This document shows, piece by piece, positions 1 to 7,779 of a DNA stretch of 64,000 nucleotides (its first letter is position 1; every line of letters begins with the position of its first letter). The stretch is taken from NCBI RefSeq assembly GCF_036226665.1, contig NZ_CP109007.1, positions 6,448,001-6,512,000 of the forward strand. Reading direction: 5' to 3'. This DNA comes from Streptomyces sp. NBC_00691 (lineage in GTDB: Bacteria; Actinomycetota; Actinomycetes; Streptomycetales; Streptomycetaceae). The translations under genes were made by a program, and so were the position numbers. Below the pieces are notes generated by a model, which saw nothing but the letters and a program-made list of their open reading frames with translations, made no database searches and was not told the origin of the DNA.

Positions 1-681
1 CGGCGAGCCGGAGACCGCGGACTTGAACTTGCGGGGCAGGTTGGAGAAGTCCTTGTTGCCGACGATCCGACGGTAGATCTCGTCGATCGCGGGCGTGCCG
101 TCGATGATCTCGTCGGCCGCGATGCCGGCCACCGGGGAGCCGAGGATGACACGCGGGGTGTCGCCGCAGGCCTCGGTGGTGGACAGGCCGACCGCCTCCA
201 GGCGGTTCCAGATCTCGGGAACGTCCTCGATGCGGATCCAGTGGTACTGGACGTTCTGCCGGTCCGTGATGTCGGCGGTGCCCCGGGCGAACTCCTCGGA
301 GATCTCGCCGATGACCCGGAGCTGCTCGGTGGTCAGTCGGCCGCCGTCGATACGGACGCGGAGCATGAAGTACTCGTCGTCCAGCTCCTCCGGCTCCAGG
401 ACACCCGTCTTGGTGCCGTCCAGACCCTGCTTGCGCTGGGTGTAGAGGCCCCACCAGCGCATGCGTCCGCGCAGGTCGTTGGGGTCGATGGAGTCGAATC
501 CGCGCTTCGAGTAGACCGTCTCAATACGTGTCCGTACGTTGAGACCGTCGTCGTCCTTCTTGAACTGCTCATTGCCGTTCAGGGGGGTGAAGTGCCCCAC
601 GGCCCACTGACCCTCGCCACGGTGGCGCCCGGTCTTGCGGCGTGCGGCGGCGGGAGTGGGGTTTTCCGGGGTGGCGGCCAT
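1..681 (-). CDS. Nitrite/sulfite reductase, N-terminal part (runs off left edge)
   Basis: Assimilatory siroheme/4Fe-4S reductase, most likely ferredoxin-dependent sulfite reduction to sulfide for cysteine synthesis. The 227 codons visible contain the N-terminal ferredoxin-like half domain: YTQRKQGLDG, then ITDRQNVQYHWIRIEDVP and STTEACGDTPRVILGSPVAG, all hallmark stretches of the nitrite/sulfite reductase family. The C-terminal siroheme/4Fe-4S cysteines lie outside the window. The ATG start is backed by GAAGGAC about 10 nt upstream. The leader peptide upstream is of the type found before actinobacterial sulfur genes, which favours sulfite over nitrite as substrate (inference). Confidence 0.9.
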   Translation of the reverse strand, partial: MAATPENPTPAAARRKTGRHRGEGQWAVGHFTPLNGNEQFKKDDDGLNVRTRIETVYSKRGFDSIDPNDLRGRMRWWGLYTQRKQGLDGTKTGVLEPEELDDEYFMLRVRIDGGRLTTEQLRVIGEISEEFARGTADITDRQNVQYHWIRIEDVPEIWNRLEAVGLSTTEACGDTPRVILGSPVAGIAADEIIDGTPAIDEIYRRIVGNKDFSNLPRKFKSAVSGSP

Positions 682-817
682 GGCGTCTTGTCCTTCGGGA
701 CTGCGAGAGGGCGGCTCTGACCTGCACACTGGCGCTCAGGTCAGAGGGTGGCGCGTCAGTGCGCAGCAGGGTCGGGCAGAGTCGTGCTGAAAAGAGATCG
801 CGGCGGTGCTGGTTCTC

Positions 818-901
818 TCAGCGCGCCGGACAGATGGCGCTGGACATGCGGCCTAGGTCGACGTGCCGCCGACTCACCAAGGCAATTCCAGTTCCAGACA
901 T
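818..901 (-). CDS. Short leader peptide of the actinobacterial RRHVDL family
   Basis: A 27-residue frame begins MSGTGIALVS and carries the core RRHVDLGRMSSAIC near its end, followed by PAR and a stop. This matches the small leader peptides that Streptomyces carry upstream of sulfur assimilation genes. It ends 136 nt before the reductase start on the same strand. An internal GTG at codon 9 (position 877) would give a 19-residue version and may be the real start, since neither start has a clear ribosome binding site. A Cys near the C-terminus fits translation-coupled sensing of cysteine supply (inference from family context). It is too short for ordinary gene calling. Confidence 0.75.
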   Translation of the reverse strand: MSGTGIALVSRRHVDLGRMSSAICPAR

Positions 902-1001
902 GACGGAAGCGTGTCACGGGACTTTGGACCCAGTCCAGCATCGTCCAGAATGCGGACGTAGTCGTCTCGCTTCATGAGATGGTGTGGTCTGGGTCACGCG
1001 A

Positions 1002-1025
1002 AAGGGGCCCTGATCAGGGCCCCTT
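1002..1025. terminator. 24-bp perfect palindrome, probable terminator
   Basis: A self-complementary 24-mer with the arm AAGGGGCCCTGA lies about 85 nt past the stop of the GNAT gene on the minus strand, so it most likely ends that transcript. It is close to, but upstream of, the leader-peptide transcript, so it could also insulate the two. Confidence 0.6.
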
Positions 1026-1110
1026 CACCGGTCTGCGGTACGACGCACCGGTCGGCACACGGCGTGCGGCCTCCCCGGAGTGGCGTGCACCGGCGGCACG
1101 CCCGGCGGCG

Positions 1111-1680
1111 TCAGGCGTGGGCGCCCGGCCAGGGCCCCGGCGTCTCGCTCTCCTCGACCTCCTCCACCTTGGTGTCGAAGAGCCGGAAGCCGCGGCGCTC
1201 GTAGTTGGCCATGGCGTGCGGGCCGTCGAGCGAGCAGGTGTGCAGCCAGACGCGCTTCGTCGCCTCGCGGTCCGGCCAGCGCTCGGCCAGGTCCCAGGCC
1301 CGCGCCACCCCGTACGACAGCAGGTGACCACCGATCCGGCGCCCCCGGAAGGCCGGGATCAGGCCGAAGTAGACGATCTCCACGACACCGTCGTCCTGAG
1401 GGTCCAGCTCGACGTAACCGGCCGGCGTCCCCTTGTCGTACGCCACCCAGATCTCGGCGCCCGGCTTGTCGACGATCTCCTGCCACTGCTTGTACGTCAG
1501 CGACAGCCGGTCGTTCCAGCGGATGTCGCCGCCGACCGCCGTATAGAGGAAGCGGCTGTACTCCGGCGACGGGACCGCGGCCCGCGCGATCGTGATGTCG
1601 TCACCCTCCGGGACGGGGGAGGGGCGGAGATCGGACGGCGAGGTCTGTTCGAGGGACCAGGTGGTGAGAGTGATGCGCAT
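1111..1680 (-). CDS. GNAT family N-acetyltransferase
   Basis: A 189-residue protein with a single GNAT fold. The acetyl-CoA pyrophosphate loop is visible as FRGRRIGGHLL (about residues 111-121), preceded by the beta4 segment VVEIVYFGLIPA and followed by a typical C-terminal NYERRGFRLFDTK. The acceptor substrate cannot be read from sequence. It stands alone, with a palindromic terminator downstream and a convergent-free upstream gap of about 125 nt to the GAF regulator. Confidence 0.85.
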   Translation of the reverse strand: MRITLTTWSLEQTSPSDLRPSPVPEGDDITIARAAVPSPEYSRFLYTAVGGDIRWNDRLSLTYKQWQEIVDKPGAEIWVAYDKGTPAGYVELDPQDDGVVEIVYFGLIPAFRGRRIGGHLLSYGVARAWDLAERWPDREATKRVWLHTCSLDGPHAMANYERRGFRLFDTKVEEVEESETPGPWPGAHA

Positions 1681-1805
1681 GGGTTCATCGCATCACGACC
1701 CCGTCCGGCGGGGCGACCGGGGGCGGGGAGGGGGAAGCCTACGGTCCGGGTGTCCGCATGCTGGACGGCTGTGACCTGCCGAGACCCGGCCTGACCCCGT
1801 ACGCG

Positions 1806-3116
1806 CTACGCCCCCCGCGCGCTCGTGCCCGTGCGGGGGCCCCGTACCGCCGGCGCCAGGGAGTGGGGCAGCAGGTCCGCCGGGCGTTCCGGGCGGAGGA
1901 CCTCCACCGCGACCTCCTCGCTGAAGCGGTACGGACGGTGCGCGAGGACTCCGGCCAGGTTCCGGCGCACCCGGGACATCTCCGCCCGTACGGTCACCGT
2001 CCGCGTACGGTCCCCGAACACGTCGTCCGCCAGCTCGGCCGCCGTCCGGCCGTCCCGGTGCAGCGCCAGGACATAGAGGAGCTCCGCGTGCCGGGGGCTC
2101 AGCTCCTGCTGCCAGCTGCCTGCCGCACCCGAGACCGACACCGTCCACCGGCGCGGTCTGCTCAGGTCCAGGACCACCCTGCTCGCCGCCGCCGTGCCAG
2201 GCTCCTCCGCGGGCGTCTCGTCCTCGACCCGGAGCAGCCAGCCGCCCGGCAGCGGCTCCACCGCGCACACGCCGAGCGAGGGCAGCCACATCCGGCCGGA
2301 CCGGAAGGACTTCGGCAGCGTGATCCGGTCCACCGGCGCGAGCCCCGTCACCGCCGCCGTCCAGCCGTGGGTGTCCACCGCGACGGCCCGGCCGCCCACC
2401 CGGCACAGGATCGGCGCGGCCACCGCCCGCAGCCGCTCGACCGAGCGGCGGTGCCGCTCCCGCATCTCCGCCTCGGCGAGCTGGGCCACCGAACCGACCA
2501 GGGCCAGCATCGCCGGATGGAAACTGGACGCCGGGCCGCTGACGTCCAGGATGCCGAGCAGCCGCCGGTCGCGCGGGTCGTGCACCGGCGCGGCGGCGCA
2601 GGTCCAGTTGTGGAGCGCCTGGACGTAGTGCTCGGCGGAGTGCACCTGGACCGCCCGGCCCATGGCGAGGGCGGTGCCGACCGCGTTCGTCCCGGTGGTG
2701 CGCTCGGTCCAGGCGGCGCCCTCCTCCAGGCAGATGCCGTTGGCCTGCCGCATCACCGACAGGTTCCCCTGCCGCCACAGCACCCGGCCGTGCTCGTCGG
2801 TGACCACCATGATCTGGAGGGAGGTGTCGGCGATGCCGGCGAGACCACAGCTGAGCGTCTGCATGACCTCGGAGAGGAGCGTGGTTCTGCGCCGCTCCTC
2901 CAGCTCGTCGCGCTGGAGCAGCACGCTGTTCGTGCCCTGGTCGGGGTCGAGCCCCAGCCGGGCCATCCGCTGCCAGGACGCGTCGATCACCGCGCGGGGC
3001 GCGATCGGCGGCCTCCGGCCGGCGAGCGTCTCCTCGCGGACCCGGTGGAGCAGCCGGGTGGCCTGGGCGGCGTCCATGGCGGCGAGGCGCTTCATGTCGA
3101 GCTGCGTGTTATTCAT
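1806..3116 (-). CDS. GAF-domain transcriptional regulator (AcoR-like N-terminus)
   Basis: A 436-residue protein. The start MNNTQLDMKRL is chosen because GGGAGAG lies about 5 nt before its ATG; a longer frame upstream has no family match. Residues about 70-220 form a GAF sensor domain (IMVVTDEHGRVLWRQGN, TGTNAVGTAL, SAEHYVQALHNWTCAAAPVHDP), as in acetoin/glycerol regulators of the AcoR type, but the AAA and Fis domains of AcoR are absent. The C-terminal region (LSPRHAELLYVLALHRDGRT to EMSRVRRNLAG) reads as a winged helix. Streptomyces homologues often sit next to aldehyde dehydrogenases; none is adjacent here. Ligand and targets are unknown. Confidence 0.8.
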   Translation of the reverse strand: MNNTQLDMKRLAAMDAAQATRLLHRVREETLAGRRPPIAPRAVIDASWQRMARLGLDPDQGTNSVLLQRDELEERRRTTLLSEVMQTLSCGLAGIADTSLQIMVVTDEHGRVLWRQGNLSVMRQANGICLEEGAAWTERTTGTNAVGTALAMGRAVQVHSAEHYVQALHNWTCAAAPVHDPRDRRLLGILDVSGPASSFHPAMLALVGSVAQLAEAEMRERHRRSVERLRAVAAPILCRVGGRAVAVDTHGWTAAVTGLAPVDRITLPKSFRSGRMWLPSLGVCAVEPLPGGWLLRVEDETPAEEPGTAAASRVVLDLSRPRRWTVSVSGAAGSWQQELSPRHAELLYVLALHRDGRTAAELADDVFGDRTRTVTVRAEMSRVRRNLAGVLAHRPYRFSEEVAVEVLRPERPADLLPHSLAPAVRGPRTGTSARGA

Positions 3117-3425
3117 CGGTCTCTCCCAGCCACCCGGGGTGCTGTATCGGTTCTGCACGGGGCAGATGTCCGGAGTGTCGGTGCCCATCGTGCCGTTCGG
3201 AACGGTCCGGCGAGGCCCGGTTCGGGTAATCCTGCAACCCTTTGCAACTCTGGTCGCCGACCGGACCCCTGGGCGAAGCTGGTGAGAGCGGCGGGTGGTG
3301 CCGTGTCGGCGCAGCACCACCCCCGCTTTTCCGCGCGTGCCGACCCTTGTGGTCCACCCCTGGTACGCGCGGCGAACTTCCCCGGCCGCGCGGTGAACTC
3401 CCCCCCCCCGGGTGCACGGAGCCGC
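3117..3425. other. Intergenic region without a gene
   Basis: These 309 bases separate two minus-strand genes and must hold the promoter of the GAF regulator. A run of ten C at about 3401-3410 and several short GC-rich inverted repeats are present. No convincing coding frame or RNA was seen. Confidence 0.6.
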
Positions 3426-5114
3426 TCAGACCTCCACGCGTGCCCGCTCCACGAGCGCCCGCAGGTCCAGCGTGTGCGGCAGGGTCCCGAACGCCGCACC
3501 CCCGTCCCCGCCCAGCCGCGCCGCGCAGAACGCGTCCGCGACCTCCGGCGGCGCCCACCGCACGAGCAGCGCCCCCTGGAGGACGAGCGCGAGCCGCTCC
3601 GTGAGCCGCCGCGCCCGCGCCTCGATCCCGTCCAGGTCCGCCAGTTCGACGAGCAGCCCCCGGATCGCCCGGTCGAGCCGGTGGTCGGCGCCCCGCGCGG
3701 CGCCGACCTCCCGCAGGAACGCGTCCAGCGCGGCGGGCTCCGTCCGCAGCGCCCGGACCACGTCGAGCGCCTGGACGTTCCCCGAACCCTCCCAGACCGA
3801 GTTGAGCGGCGACTCCCGCAGCAGCCGGGGCATCCCGGACTCCTCCACGTACCCGTTGCCGCCCAGGCACTCCAGCGCCTCCGCCACCATCGGCGTGCAC
3901 CGCTTCGTGACCCAGTACTTCGCCGCCGGAACGGCGATACGGAGCAAGGCCCGCTCACGCTCGGCGTGGTTGCCGCCGTCGGTCTCGCCGGCGCGATCGG
4001 TTGCGGTGCCGCCCCCGGCGGCGTCGTAGGCCGCCGCGAGACGCATGCCCAGGACCGTCGCCGCCTCCGACTCCAGAGCCAGGTCCGCGAGGACGTTGCG
4101 CATCAGCGGCTTCTCGATCAGCGCCCCGCCGAAGGCCTCGCGGTACGCGCAGTGGTGCACGGCCTGCGCCACCGCCTGACGCATCAGCGCCGCCGAACCG
4201 AGGACGCAGTCGAGCCGGGTCGCCGCCACCATGCCCATGATCGTGCGGAGCCCGCGCCCCTCCTCGCCGATCCGGCGCGCCCAGGTCGTCCCGTCGAACT
4301 CCACCTCGGCGGAGGCGTTCGAACGGTTGCCCAGTTTGTCCTTGAGGCGCTGGATCGCGAACGCGTTGCGCGAGCCGTCCCCGAGGACCCGCGGCACCAG
4401 GAGACAGGTGGGGCCCGCCGGGGCCTGCGCGAGGACCAGGAAGGCGTCCGACATCGGCGCCGAACAGAACCACTTGTGCCCCGTCAGGACGTACTCGCCG
4501 TCGGCCGCCAGCGGGTGCGCCTCCGTCGTGTTCGCCCGGAGGTCGCTGCCGCCCTGCTTCTCCGTCATCGCCATCCCGAGCAGCACGCCCGGCTTCTCCG
4601 CGACCGGGCGGAGCTCCCGCTCGTACACGTGCGAGGTCGCCGCCGGCTCCCACACCTCGGCGACCTCCGGCTCGGCCCGCAGCGTGGGCACGGCGGCGTG
4701 CGTCATCGACAGCGGGCAGCTGTGCCCCGCCTCCGCCTGGGACACCACCAGGAGCCCGGCGGCCCGGCGCACATGACCACCCGGCCTGCCCCACGCGTCC
4801 GTCAGGCCGGCCCCCACCGACTTGCCGAGGAGCCGGTGCCAGGCCGGATCGAAGTCGACCTCGTCGACGCGGTGGCCGTACCGGTCGTGGGTCCGCAGCC
4901 GCGGCGGGTTCGCGTTCGCCCGCTCGCCCCACTCCCGGACCTGCGCCGAACCGGCCGCCCGGCCGAGCACGACGAGGTCCTCGCGCACCTCCGTCCGGAG
5001 CTCCGGCGCGAGGTGCCGTTCGACCGCCTCCGTCAGGACGTGATCGGTCAGGAAGACGTCGTACCCGACCAGGGGCGGAGCCTGGTTGGTCACGGTGTGG
5101 GTGCTCGCTGCCAT
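3426..5114 (-). CDS. AidB-like acyl-CoA dehydrogenase
   Basis: A 562-residue flavoprotein of the acyl-CoA dehydrogenase superfamily, longer than the usual 380-400 residues. It belongs to the AidB/isovaleryl-CoA dehydrogenase-like branch: MTEKQGGSDLRANTTEA (FAD contact), GHKWFCSAPMSDAFLVLAQ, RLKDKLGNRSNASAEVEF, and LGGNGYVEESGMPRLLRESP near the C-terminus. AidB is tied to the alkylation response in E. coli; here the role is open. The start MAASTHTVTNQ has no Shine-Dalgarno but a TACCGT box ends 6 nt before it, so the mRNA is probably leaderless. It is divergent from the BrkB gene with only 17 nt between starts. Confidence 0.85.
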   Translation of the reverse strand: MAASTHTVTNQAPPLVGYDVFLTDHVLTEAVERHLAPELRTEVREDLVVLGRAAGSAQVREWGERANANPPRLRTHDRYGHRVDEVDFDPAWHRLLGKSVGAGLTDAWGRPGGHVRRAAGLLVVSQAEAGHSCPLSMTHAAVPTLRAEPEVAEVWEPAATSHVYERELRPVAEKPGVLLGMAMTEKQGGSDLRANTTEAHPLAADGEYVLTGHKWFCSAPMSDAFLVLAQAPAGPTCLLVPRVLGDGSRNAFAIQRLKDKLGNRSNASAEVEFDGTTWARRIGEEGRGLRTIMGMVAATRLDCVLGSAALMRQAVAQAVHHCAYREAFGGALIEKPLMRNVLADLALESEAATVLGMRLAAAYDAAGGGTATDRAGETDGGNHAERERALLRIAVPAAKYWVTKRCTPMVAEALECLGGNGYVEESGMPRLLRESPLNSVWEGSGNVQALDVVRALRTEPAALDAFLREVGAARGADHRLDRAIRGLLVELADLDGIEARARRLTERLALVLQGALLVRWAPPEVADAFCAARLGGDGGAAFGTLPHTLDLRALVERARVEV

Positions 5115-5118
5115 GCCG

Positions 5119-5126
5119 ATACGGTA
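5119..5126. promoter_or_regulatory. Symmetric bidirectional -10 element
   Basis: The short sequence ATACGGTA reads TACGGT on the plus strand (5120-5125) and TACCGT on the minus strand (5126-5121). Both fit the TANNNT -10 pattern, and each lies 6 nt from the start codon of the gene it faces (5132 and 5114). One element could thus drive two leaderless divergent transcripts 18 bp apart. Confidence 0.5.
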
Positions 5127-5131
5127 AGCAG

Positions 5132-6256
5132 GTGCAGGCAGCAAGCGAAACACCCGAACGGCCCGAGCGGCGGCCCTGGAGCAGGCTCCACCGCGCGCGC
5201 GTCCTCTACCGCAACGTCTCGAAGCGGAAGATGGTCTGGCTGCTCCTCAAGGACACCGTCAACTCGTGCATCGAGTACCGGATCCTCGGCCTCGCCGCCG
5301 AGGCCGCGTTCTTCACCCTGCTGTCGCTGCCGCCGCTGCTCCTCGGCCTGATCGCCCTGCTCGGCTACGCCGACGACTGGACCAACACGGACACCGTGGC
5401 GAGCATCCAGGAGAACATCCTCCGCGCCGCCGGAACGGTCCTCTCGGACCGGGGCGTCGAGGAGATCGCCAAACCGGTCCTCGACGACGTGACCCAGGGC
5501 AAACGCCCCGACCTGATCTCCCTCGGTTTCGCGATCGCCCTCTGGTCCGGCTCGCGCGCGGTGAACGTCTTCATCGACACCATCACCGTCATGTACGGGC
5601 TCGACGGCCACCGGGGCATCGTGAAGACCCGGCTCCTCGCCTTCCTGCTCTACATCGTGGCCCTGCTCATCGGCGCCGTCGTCCTGCCCCTCGCGGTGGT
5701 CGGCCCCGACCGGGTCGTCGAACTCGTCCCCTGGGGCACCGAGGTCGTGTCCGTCCTCTACTGGCCGGCCGTCATCCTGCTCTCCATCGCCTTCCTCACC
5801 ACGCTGTACCACGTGTCCGTGCCCGTCAGATCGCCGTGGATCGAGGACATCCCGGGCGCCCTCGTCGCGCTCGGGATGTGGGTCCTGGGCAGCTTCCTGC
5901 TGCGCATCTACCTCACCAGCCAGGTCGAGGGACCGACGATCTACGGCTCCCTCGCCGCCCCCATCGCCGTCCTCCTCTGGATCGGCATCTCGGCCTTCGC
6001 CGTCCTGGTCGGCGCCGCCGTGAACGCCGCCATCGACCGCGTCTGGCCCTCCGTCGCCACCGCCGCGGCCCGCGAGGCCAACGAGCGGGCCCGCGCCGTC
6101 CAGGCGGCGGAACTCGTCGCACGCGTGCGTGCGGAGGCGGAGGACGTCGACGAGGACGACCCGGACATGCCGTCCGAGTTCCCCGAGCGCTGGTCCAGGT
6201 TCCTGCCCCCGGACGACGTGAAGTCCCGCCTCCACTCCGGCTGGGAGAAGGAATGA
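5132..6256 (+). CDS. YihY/BrkB-family inner membrane protein
   Basis: A 374-residue polytopic membrane protein of the YihY/virulence factor BrkB (RNase BN misnomer) family. After a basic cytoplasmic N-terminus come about six hydrophobic segments, including LSLPPLLLGLIALLGY, LLAFLLYIVALLIGAVVLPL, VLYWPAVILLSIAFLTTLY, ALVALGMWVLGSFLL and APIAVLLWIGISAFAVLVGA. The family motif region YRILGLAAEAAFFTLLSLPP is intact. The tail (residues 310-374) is charged and cytoplasmic. The GTG start lies immediately after a -10 box, suggesting a leaderless mRNA. Transport substrate is unknown. Confidence 0.88.
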   Translation: MQAASETPERPERRPWSRLHRARVLYRNVSKRKMVWLLLKDTVNSCIEYRILGLAAEAAFFTLLSLPPLLLGLIALLGYADDWTNTDTVASIQENILRAAGTVLSDRGVEEIAKPVLDDVTQGKRPDLISLGFAIALWSGSRAVNVFIDTITVMYGLDGHRGIVKTRLLAFLLYIVALLIGAVVLPLAVVGPDRVVELVPWGTEVVSVLYWPAVILLSIAFLTTLYHVSVPVRSPWIEDIPGALVALGMWVLGSFLLRIYLTSQVEGPTIYGSLAAPIAVLLWIGISAFAVLVGAAVNAAIDRVWPSVATAAAREANERARAVQAAELVARVRAEAEDVDEDDPDMPSEFPERWSRFLPPDDVKSRLHSGWEKE

Positions 6257-6269
6257 CCCGGGAGGGGGA

Positions 6270-7064
6270 ATGACCCGGGAGAGGGAACGACGGACCGGCG
6301 GGGCTTATTTTCGAGGTGTGTACGAGGAGCGCCCCGCCCTGCTCGACGGAGCCGTCCTGTGGACCCGGACCGCCGGCCCCGCCACGGACGCCGTCCGGCC
6401 CGTCCTGCCCGACGGCTGCATGGACCTGATCTGGGCCGACGGACGGCTCCTCGTCGCCGGACCTGACACACACGCGTACGTACCGGGGGAGGTCGCCGCG
6501 CGGTACGCGGGAATCCGCTTCGCCCCCGGTGACGCGCCCGGGTTCCTCGGCGTCCCGGCCCATGAACTCCGCGACCGGCGTGTCGCCCTCGGCGCGCTCT
6601 GGGGCGAGGCCGAGGCGCGGCGGCTCGGCGAGCGGATCACCGACGCCCCCGACCCGGCGCGCGCCCTGGACGAAGCCGTCCGGCTCCGGGCCGCGGGCGC
6701 CCCGGCGTCCGATCCGGTGCTGCGGGCCGTGGTGGCGCGCCTCGCGGCCGGCCGGTCGGTCGCCGAGACCGCCGACGCGGTCGGGATCGGCGCCCGGCAG
6801 CTGCACCGGCGCTCCCTGGACGCCTTCGGCTACGGCCCCAAGACGCTCGCCCGCGTCCTCCGGCTCCAGCGGGCCCTCGCCCTGGTCCTGGCAGGGGCGC
6901 CGTACGCCGAGGCGGCCGTTCGCGCGGGCTGCGCCGACCAGGCGCACCTCGCCCGCGAGACCAGGGCGCTGGCCGGGACGACGCTCGGTGCCTACGTGGC
7001 GGGCGCGGCGGAGTCGGCGAACAGCGAGACGCCCGAACCGTCCGGGTCGAGGACCACGGCGTAA
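6270..7064 (+). CDS. AraC-family transcriptional regulator with DUF6597-like sensor
   Basis: A 264-residue regulator. The N-terminal part (VRPVLPDGCMDLIWADGRLLVAGPDTHAY) is the cupin-like sensor seen in the DUF6597 group; the C-terminal part (SVAETADAVGIGARQLHRRSLDAFGYGPKTLARVLRLQRAL) is an AraC helix-turn-helix pair. The ATG is preceded by GGGAGGGGG and lies 13 nt after the BrkB stop, so translation may be coupled to it. Its 3' end overlaps the convergent VOC gene by 73 nt. Such regulator/VOC pairs are common in actinomycetes, but the ligand is unknown. Confidence 0.85.
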   Translation: MTRERERRTGGAYFRGVYEERPALLDGAVLWTRTAGPATDAVRPVLPDGCMDLIWADGRLLVAGPDTHAYVPGEVAARYAGIRFAPGDAPGFLGVPAHELRDRRVALGALWGEAEARRLGERITDAPDPARALDEAVRLRAAGAPASDPVLRAVVARLAAGRSVAETADAVGIGARQLHRRSLDAFGYGPKTLARVLRLQRALALVLAGAPYAEAAVRAGCADQAHLARETRALAGTTLGAYVAGAAESANSETPEPSGSRTTA

Positions 7065-7402
7065 CGCTGTCCCCAGACCGCGTCCCAGGGCTTCAGATGG
7101 CCCCGGTACCCGGCGGCGACCAGCTCGTCGTAGGCCGCGTCCACGGCCTCCGGCGTGGCGCAGCGGAAGGCGAGCTCGATGCGGTTGCCGCCCTCGGGCC
7201 GCCGCCATCCGGGGTCGAAGGAGCGCACGACGTCCTCCGTGTCCCAGGCGATCCGCGGTCCGCCGGGCAGCGCGATCTCCACGTGCGGGGCCGACTCGGC
7301 CCCGTCCGGGATCTCCAGGCCGAGACGGCGGTAGAAGGCGAGCGAGGCGGCCATGTCGGAGACGACGACGCCGATGAGGTCGAGGCGGAGTGCTGTGTTC
7401 AT
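6992..7402 (-). CDS. VOC (glyoxalase/bleomycin-resistance fold) protein
   Basis: A 136-residue protein with one vicinal-oxygen-chelate module pair: LDLIGVVVSDMAASLAFYRRLG at the N-terminus and YAVVLDPDGSGVSLFA at the C-terminus. The start MNTALRLDLIG is preferred over a longer frame whose first 29 residues have no family character. VOC proteins bind metals and small molecules or sequester antibiotics; the specific role cannot be read. It is convergent with, and overlaps, the AraC-type gene. Confidence 0.85.
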   Translation of the reverse strand: MNTALRLDLIGVVVSDMAASLAFYRRLGLEIPDGAESAPHVEIALPGGPRIAWDTEDVVRSFDPGWRRPEGGNRIELAFRCATPEAVDAAYDELVAAGYRGHLKPWDAVWGQRYAVVLDPDGSGVSLFADSAAPAT

Positions 7403-7656
7403 GGGAGCACGGTAGGCACGCGGCTCCCGCCGGGTCTTGTACGAATCGGACGCGGACTCCGGCAGGGAACGGCGCGGGCGCCGGGTCACGCGCCCCCTCC
7501 CGCCCCTGCTCGCAGTGGCCGGAAAGCAGGTTCACGGTGGCCGGAAAAAACCTGTGGTGCTTGCCGGTGCGATCCGGCTACGGTCTCACCCGTACACGGT
7601 CGCGACAGCGCGAGCGTGACGAGATCGCGCGAAAAGACGCACAGGAGGTGTGACCG

Positions 7657-7728
7657 ATGGCTGTCATCACGACGGGCCTTGCCCTCACGCAGAAGTTCAT
7701 CCACACCACCTCCGTGGCCACCGGCTGA
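7657..7728 (+). CDS. 23-residue small open reading frame before rsgA
   Basis: The frame begins MAVITTGLAL, ends TTSVATG, and has an unusually strong Shine-Dalgarno (AGGAGGTG, 6 nt before the ATG). It closes 51 nt upstream of the TTG start of rsgA. No known family is recognised. It may be a leader peptide that couples to rsgA, or a free small protein; it has no Cys-rich or attenuator-like residue run. The strong ribosome binding site is the main support. Confidence 0.5.
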   Translation: MAVITTGLALTQKFIHTTSVATG

Positions 7729-7779
7729 CCTCACCGTTCCGACACACAGCGCCGGGGCCACCCCTGTGAAGGGTCCCCC

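Noticed and set aside
333..572. Open frames on both strands over the sulfite reductase gene
   Set aside because: They are Arg/Ser/Pro-rich shadows; the minus-strand reductase frame has clear family motifs.
876..975. A further 33-codon minus-strand frame beginning MKRDDYVRIL
   Set aside because: No ribosome binding site and it overlaps the leader peptide out of frame. It has no known family and could not be supported.
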